A stretch of DNA of 55,959 bases from CAYQEC01 sp964416425 (lineage in GTDB: Bacteria; Actinomycetota; Acidimicrobiia; Spongiisociales; UBA5794), in the NCBI GenBank assembly GCA_964416425.1, contig CAYQEC010000015.1, forward strand, positions 1 through 55,959, written 5' to 3'. Within the stretch, counting starts at the first letter, position 1; each line of letters begins with the position of its first letter. The notes below the pieces were generated by a model. That model was not told where the DNA came from, ran no database searches, and worked only from the letters and a program-made list of their open reading frames with translations. The position numbers were made by a program, and so were the translations under genes. Below, piece by piece: positions 52,840 to 55,959 of this stretch.

Positions 52840-53580
52840 ATGATCGAGCTCGTTCTGCTGCGCCACGGGGAATCCGTCTGGAATCTCCAGAATGTTTTCA
52901 CGGGGTGGACCGATGTCGGCCTCTCGGCGCGGGGGGAAGAAGAAGGCCGCCAGGCCGGCCTACTCATGAAGGAGGAGGGATACGTCTTCGACGTCGCCCA
53001 CACCTCCGTGTTGCGCCGTGCCATCGACACCCTCAATCTGGCGCTGGGGGAGATGGACCTCGGCTGGATCGAGGTCAAGAAGCACTGGCGCCTCAACGAG
53101 CGTCACTACGGGGCGCTGCAGGGTCTCAACAAGAAGGAGACCGCCGACCGTTTCGGGGCGGAGCAGGTGCACGTGTGGCGCCGCTCCTACGACATACCGC
53201 CGCCGCCGCTGGAGCCGTCCGACGAGCGGCACCCCGGCAACGATCCCCGCTACTCGTGGATGCCGCCGGAGCTGCTGCCGGCCACCGAGTGCCTGAAGGA
53301 CGTGGTGGACCGCATGCTGCCGTACTGGTACGACTTCATCGTGCCCGACCTGCGGGCCGGGAAGCGGGTCATCGTGGCCGCTCACGGCAACAGCCTGCGG
53401 GCGCTGGTCAAACACCTCGACGGTGTCTCCGACGAGGAGATCCCGGGTCTCAACATCCCCACCGGCATCCCGCTGGTGTACCGGCTCGACGAGAACTTGC
53501 ATCCGGAGAGCCACCGCTACCTGGGCGATCCCGCCGCTGCCGCAGCGGCTGCGCAGGCGGTGGCCGACCAGGCCAAGTGA
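52840..53580 (+). CDS. gpmA: 2,3-bisphosphoglycerate-dependent phosphoglycerate mutase
   Basis: 246 residues. Phospho-His9 in LLRHGESVWN, ERHYGALQGLNK with the conserved His/Arg set, and second catalytic His in AAHGNSLRALV. Length and the GLNKKETA segment mark the cofactor-dependent GpmA type. ATG 52840 has GGGAG six bases before it; the open frame extends 33 bases upstream. C-terminus is an Ala-rich tail. Confidence 0.95.
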   Translation: MIELVLLRHGESVWNLQNVFTGWTDVGLSARGEEEGRQAGLLMKEEGYVFDVAHTSVLRRAIDTLNLALGEMDLGWIEVKKHWRLNERHYGALQGLNKKETADRFGAEQVHVWRRSYDIPPPPLEPSDERHPGNDPRYSWMPPELLPATECLKDVVDRMLPYWYDFIVPDLRAGKRVIVAAHGNSLRALVKHLDGVSDEEIPGLNIPTGIPLVYRLDENLHPESHRYLGDPAAAAAAAQAVADQAK

Positions 53581-53652
53581 GGGCGCGGGGCCGATCACGG
53601 ACCGGTGCCGCCCGGCCACCATGCGTCGGGAGGCGCCGCCGGGGCCCGTGAC

Positions 53653-53681
53653 TTGAAAACGGGGACCCGACCCTCCATACT
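53653..53681 (+). promoter_or_regulatory. Promoter of secG
   Basis: TTGAAA (53653-53658), 17-base spacer, CATACT (53676-53681). A short hairpin CCCGC-ACGTG-GCGGG lies in the following leader, before the AAAGGG ribosome binding site. Confidence 0.5.
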
Positions 53682-53734
53682 TGGCGCCGACTGCCCGCAC
53701 GTGGCGGGTTTCGTGTGTGAGAAAGGGTTCTCCC

Positions 53735-53968
53735 TTGGTAGCGGGCATCGTTGCGGCACTCCATGCCATCGTCTCCCTAGGACTCATCTTCCTGATCCTG
53801 CTGCACGCCGGCCGGGGAGGGGGCCTGTCGGACATGTTCGGGGGCGGCATGAGTTCGGGCTTCTCGGGGTCCACCATCGTCGAACGTAACCTGGACCGGC
53901 TCACGGTCATCGCGTCGGTCGTCTTCACCATCACCACGGTGTCGCTCACCTGGTTGTGGCGTAACTGA
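53735..53968 (+). CDS. secG: Preprotein translocase subunit SecG
   Basis: 77 residues, two membrane helices (about 2-22 and 53-75) with the SecG hallmark loop GGGLSDMFGGG between them. Part of SecYEG. TTG 53735 has GAAAGGG seven bases upstream; GTG 53717 would add six residues. In actinobacteria secG commonly follows tpiA; here gpmA and a small gene intervene. Confidence 0.92.
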   Translation: MVAGIVAALHAIVSLGLIFLILLHAGRGGGLSDMFGGGMSSGFSGSTIVERNLDRLTVIASVVFTITTVSLTWLWRN

Positions 53969-54027
53969 CCGCCCGGGTTCGGCCCCCACACGATCACTCC
54001 ACTCGGCAGAACGAAGGAGGCGACACG

Positions 54028-55815
54028 GTGGCTCGGCGGTGGCGTAGCCGCGGCTTCATGGAGATCTGCGTTCTGGTCGTCTCCGCCCTGATCGCGGCCG
54101 CCTGCACCAACGGGGGAGGCCCGACGACCACCTCGACGTCGACGACCTCGACCCAGGTGACCACCACCGCCCCGGCCGCGCCCGGGAACACCGCCCCGGT
54201 GGACCGCCCCTACGGCGGCACGGTCGTCATCGCCGACGATCAGGAGCCGCCGACCCTCAACAAGTTCGCTCCCGGTGGGGACAGCACCGTGATGCTGCGG
54301 ATCGGGCAGGCCCTCTACGCCGGGGTGTGGGACGTCGACGGCTACTCCCTCGACCAGGTGCCGGAGTTGGTGACCGAGCTGCCGACGGTGGCGAACGGGG
54401 GTGTGACCCTCAATGACGACGGAACCATGACGGTGCGCTACCAGATCCGGGACGAAGCGGTCTGGTCCGACGGGGTGCCGATCACCGGCGAGGACTTCCA
54501 GTTCACCCTCGACGTCATCATGGACCCGGCGCTGCCGATCGACCGCACCACCTACGAATCCATCATCTCTACCGAGGTCGGGGAGAAGACCTTCGAGTAC
54601 ACGATGTCGAGCCCGACGGTGAAGTACGACCTGCTCTTCTCCGACCTCATCCCCAAGCACCAGGTGGAGGGGACCGACTTCGAGCTGGACTGGAACGACA
54701 CGATGTGGGTCTCGGCCGGGCCGTTCGTCTTCGACGAGTGGAAGAAAGGCGAGTACATCCGGCTCGTCCGCAACGACAACTACTGGAAGAGGGACCCGGA
54801 GACCGGCCAGCAGCTTCCCTACCTCGACGAGGTGATCTTCCGCTTCATCCCGGAGACCTCCGATCTGGTCGGGGCCTTCGAGAACCGTGAGGTGGAGGTG
54901 GTGCAGCCGCCACCGGGGACGGCCGTCATCGAGCACCTCCAGGCGCTGGAGCCGGCCGGTGCCGTGGTCGAGGTGCTCAACGGCACGGTGTGGGAGCACC
55001 TCGCCTTCGAGTTCGGTCCGGCCCGCCTGGAGCGCAACCCTGACTCGATCAACGAGGACCTCAACTATCGCAAGGCGGTGGCGCATGCCGTCGACCGGGA
55101 GCGCATCGTCGACGAGATCCTCGACGGGCAGGTCGACCCGCTCACCTCGATCCTGGAGCCGTCGGCGCCTGCGATCGCAGGTGATCCCTGGGCCCAGTAC
55201 GCCTACGACCCCGAGGCGGCTCGCACCTACCTGGAGGCGGCGAAGGAGGAGCTGGGGATCGATACGGTCAGGACGGTGTTCACCACGACGTCCAACTTCG
55301 ACACCCGGGTGCGCCTCTCGGAGCTGCTGGCGGAGATGTTCGCCGACGTTGGCATCGAGTACGAGAACAGCCTGGAGAACTCGCAGATGTTCTTCAGCGA
55401 GACCCGGGACGAGGGTCTGTGGGACCTCGCCTCGTGGGCGGTGCAGGGCCCGCCCGGCTTGTCGGGGGCGCTGGCGCTCTTCGACGTGTTCGACCCCGAC
55501 AAGGCGCCCCCGGAGGGCCAGAACGTGTACCAGTGGGGGAGCCCCGACTCGTCGGTGATCGACGAGAACACGGAGCGCTACGCCGAGATCTACGACCAGA
55601 TGGAGCAGACGTTCGATTCGGGTGAGCTGGCGGGCCTGATGCAGGAGGCGGAGCAGATCCTGGCGGATCAGGTGGTCATCATCCCGCTCTACGCCCGCCT
55701 GGTGACGGCGGCGGTGTGGGCCGACGAGATCGCCGGTTTCAAGCACAATCCGACCTCGGCCGGCGACGCCTGGAACATCGAGGAGTGGTACCGGGTGGAT
55801 CTCGCCGAGGAGTGA
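54028..55815 (+). CDS. ABC transporter family 5 (peptide/nickel-type) substrate-binding lipoprotein
   Basis: 595 residues. Signal peptide with lipobox LIAAAC, a Thr/Ser-rich linker (about 30-55), then the SBP_bac_5 fold: GGTVVIADDQEPPTLN, YQIRDEAVWSDGVPITGEDFQF split in two blocks, LDEVIFRFIPETSD, and NEDLNYRKAVAHAVDRERI, which is the family signature. It captures oligopeptides or similar solutes outside the membrane. GTG 54028 has AAGGAGG seven bases upstream. Permease and ATPase genes are not adjacent on the right, where a tRNA gene starts. Confidence 0.92.
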   Translation: MARRWRSRGFMEICVLVVSALIAAACTNGGGPTTTSTSTTSTQVTTTAPAAPGNTAPVDRPYGGTVVIADDQEPPTLNKFAPGGDSTVMLRIGQALYAGVWDVDGYSLDQVPELVTELPTVANGGVTLNDDGTMTVRYQIRDEAVWSDGVPITGEDFQFTLDVIMDPALPIDRTTYESIISTEVGEKTFEYTMSSPTVKYDLLFSDLIPKHQVEGTDFELDWNDTMWVSAGPFVFDEWKKGEYIRLVRNDNYWKRDPETGQQLPYLDEVIFRFIPETSDLVGAFENREVEVVQPPPGTAVIEHLQALEPAGAVVEVLNGTVWEHLAFEFGPARLERNPDSINEDLNYRKAVAHAVDRERIVDEILDGQVDPLTSILEPSAPAIAGDPWAQYAYDPEAARTYLEAAKEELGIDTVRTVFTTTSNFDTRVRLSELLAEMFADVGIEYENSLENSQMFFSETRDEGLWDLASWAVQGPPGLSGALALFDVFDPDKAPPEGQNVYQWGSPDSSVIDENTERYAEIYDQMEQTFDSGELAGLMQEAEQILADQVVIIPLYARLVTAAVWADEIAGFKHNPTSAGDAWNIEEWYRVDLAEE

Positions 55816-55857
55816 GCGTCCGGGGGGGCCGGGAGGGGAGCAGCACCGGCGATTCGG

Positions 55858-55863
55858 TATACT
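55858..55863 (+). promoter_or_regulatory. -10 hexamer of tRNA-Leu(GAG)
   Basis: TATACT, 12 bases before the first tRNA base. Confidence 0.5.
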
Positions 55864-55875
55864 CCCGCCCGCTAC

Positions 55876-55959
55876 GTCGGAGTGGCGGAATTGGTAGACG
55901 CGCTAGGTTGAGGGCCTAGTGAGCTGAATTGCTCGTGGAGGTTCGAGTCCTCTCTCCGA
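55876..55959 (+). tRNA. tRNA-Leu (anticodon GAG), 3' end cut by window edge
   Basis: Starts GTCGGAG; D arm AATTGGTAGACGC; anticodon stem CTAGG/CCTAG with loop TTGAGGG, giving GAG; class II variable arm TGAGCTGAATTGCTCGT; T arm GGAGG-TTCGAGT-CCTCT; 3' acceptor strand CTCCGA reaches base 55959, so the last pair, discriminator and any CCA are missing. Confidence 0.95.

Overview
The window is a dense, very G+C-rich stretch of bacterial chromosome with many GTG starts and 1-, 4- or 8-base gene overlaps. Gene content points to a high-G+C actinobacterium: Tad/Flp pilus genes without an outer-membrane secretin, an actinobacterial-type RapZ P-loop, a tandem ThyX-like protein, a GT87 mannosyltransferase, and the uvrC-rapZ-yvcK-gap-pgk-tpiA-secG order. 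A lineage such as Acidimicrobiia would fit, but that is inference. There is no phage, insertion sequence or CRISPR array. Both tRNA genes are tRNA-Leu.

Layout. 1-2190: the left end of a sulfonate/nitrate-type ABC uptake operon, divergent from an Rrf2-family regulator with a perfect operator-like palindrome between them. 2200-4139: two coupled ArsA/Get3-like ATPases whose P-loops have lost complementary lysines. 4230-9639: small proteins, a tandem ThyX-like protein, an EamA transporter, xanthine phosphoribosyltransferase, endonuclease III and a frameshifted NTF2-like gene. 9652-18069: an MFS transporter, CcdA, and a trp cluster (trpE, ygfZ, a cytochrome c lipoprotein, trpC, trpF, trpB, trpA) lacking trpG and trpD. 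18088-35127: a Tad pilus locus interrupted by polA, two envelope-polymer membrane genes and rpsA. It runs tadE, tadG, then later cpaB, cpaE, cpaF, tadB, tadC, a second copy of the polytopic membrane family, and the pilin gene flp on the opposite strand. 35227-37379: a NarL-type response regulator and its membrane histidine kinase. 37405-47442: coaE, uvrB, a GT87 mannosyltransferase, uvrA, a methyltransferase and uvrC. 47439-53968: rapZ, yvcK, gap, pgk, tpiA, a small unknown gene, gpmA and secG. 54028-55959: a peptide-type ABC binding lipoprotein and a tRNA-Leu cut by the window edge.

How they work together. UvrA, UvrB, UvrC, PolA and Nth supply most of nucleotide- and base-excision repair. 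Gap, Pgk, TpiA and GpmA form the lower glycolytic segment, beside the RapZ/YvcK pair. CcdA and the small cytochrome c probably belong together. The Tad genes encode the motor, platform, pilins and ATPases of a type IVb pilus. A prepilin peptidase (CpaA/TadV) must lie elsewhere.

Promoter architecture is unusual. At least fourteen genes have a TAnnnT -10-like hexamer only 6-9 bases before the start codon and no ribosome binding site, which suggests widespread leaderless transcription. The strongest candidates for something undescribed are the paired ATPases that could form a single composite active site, and the Tad locus interleaved with a duplicated family of polytopic membrane proteins.
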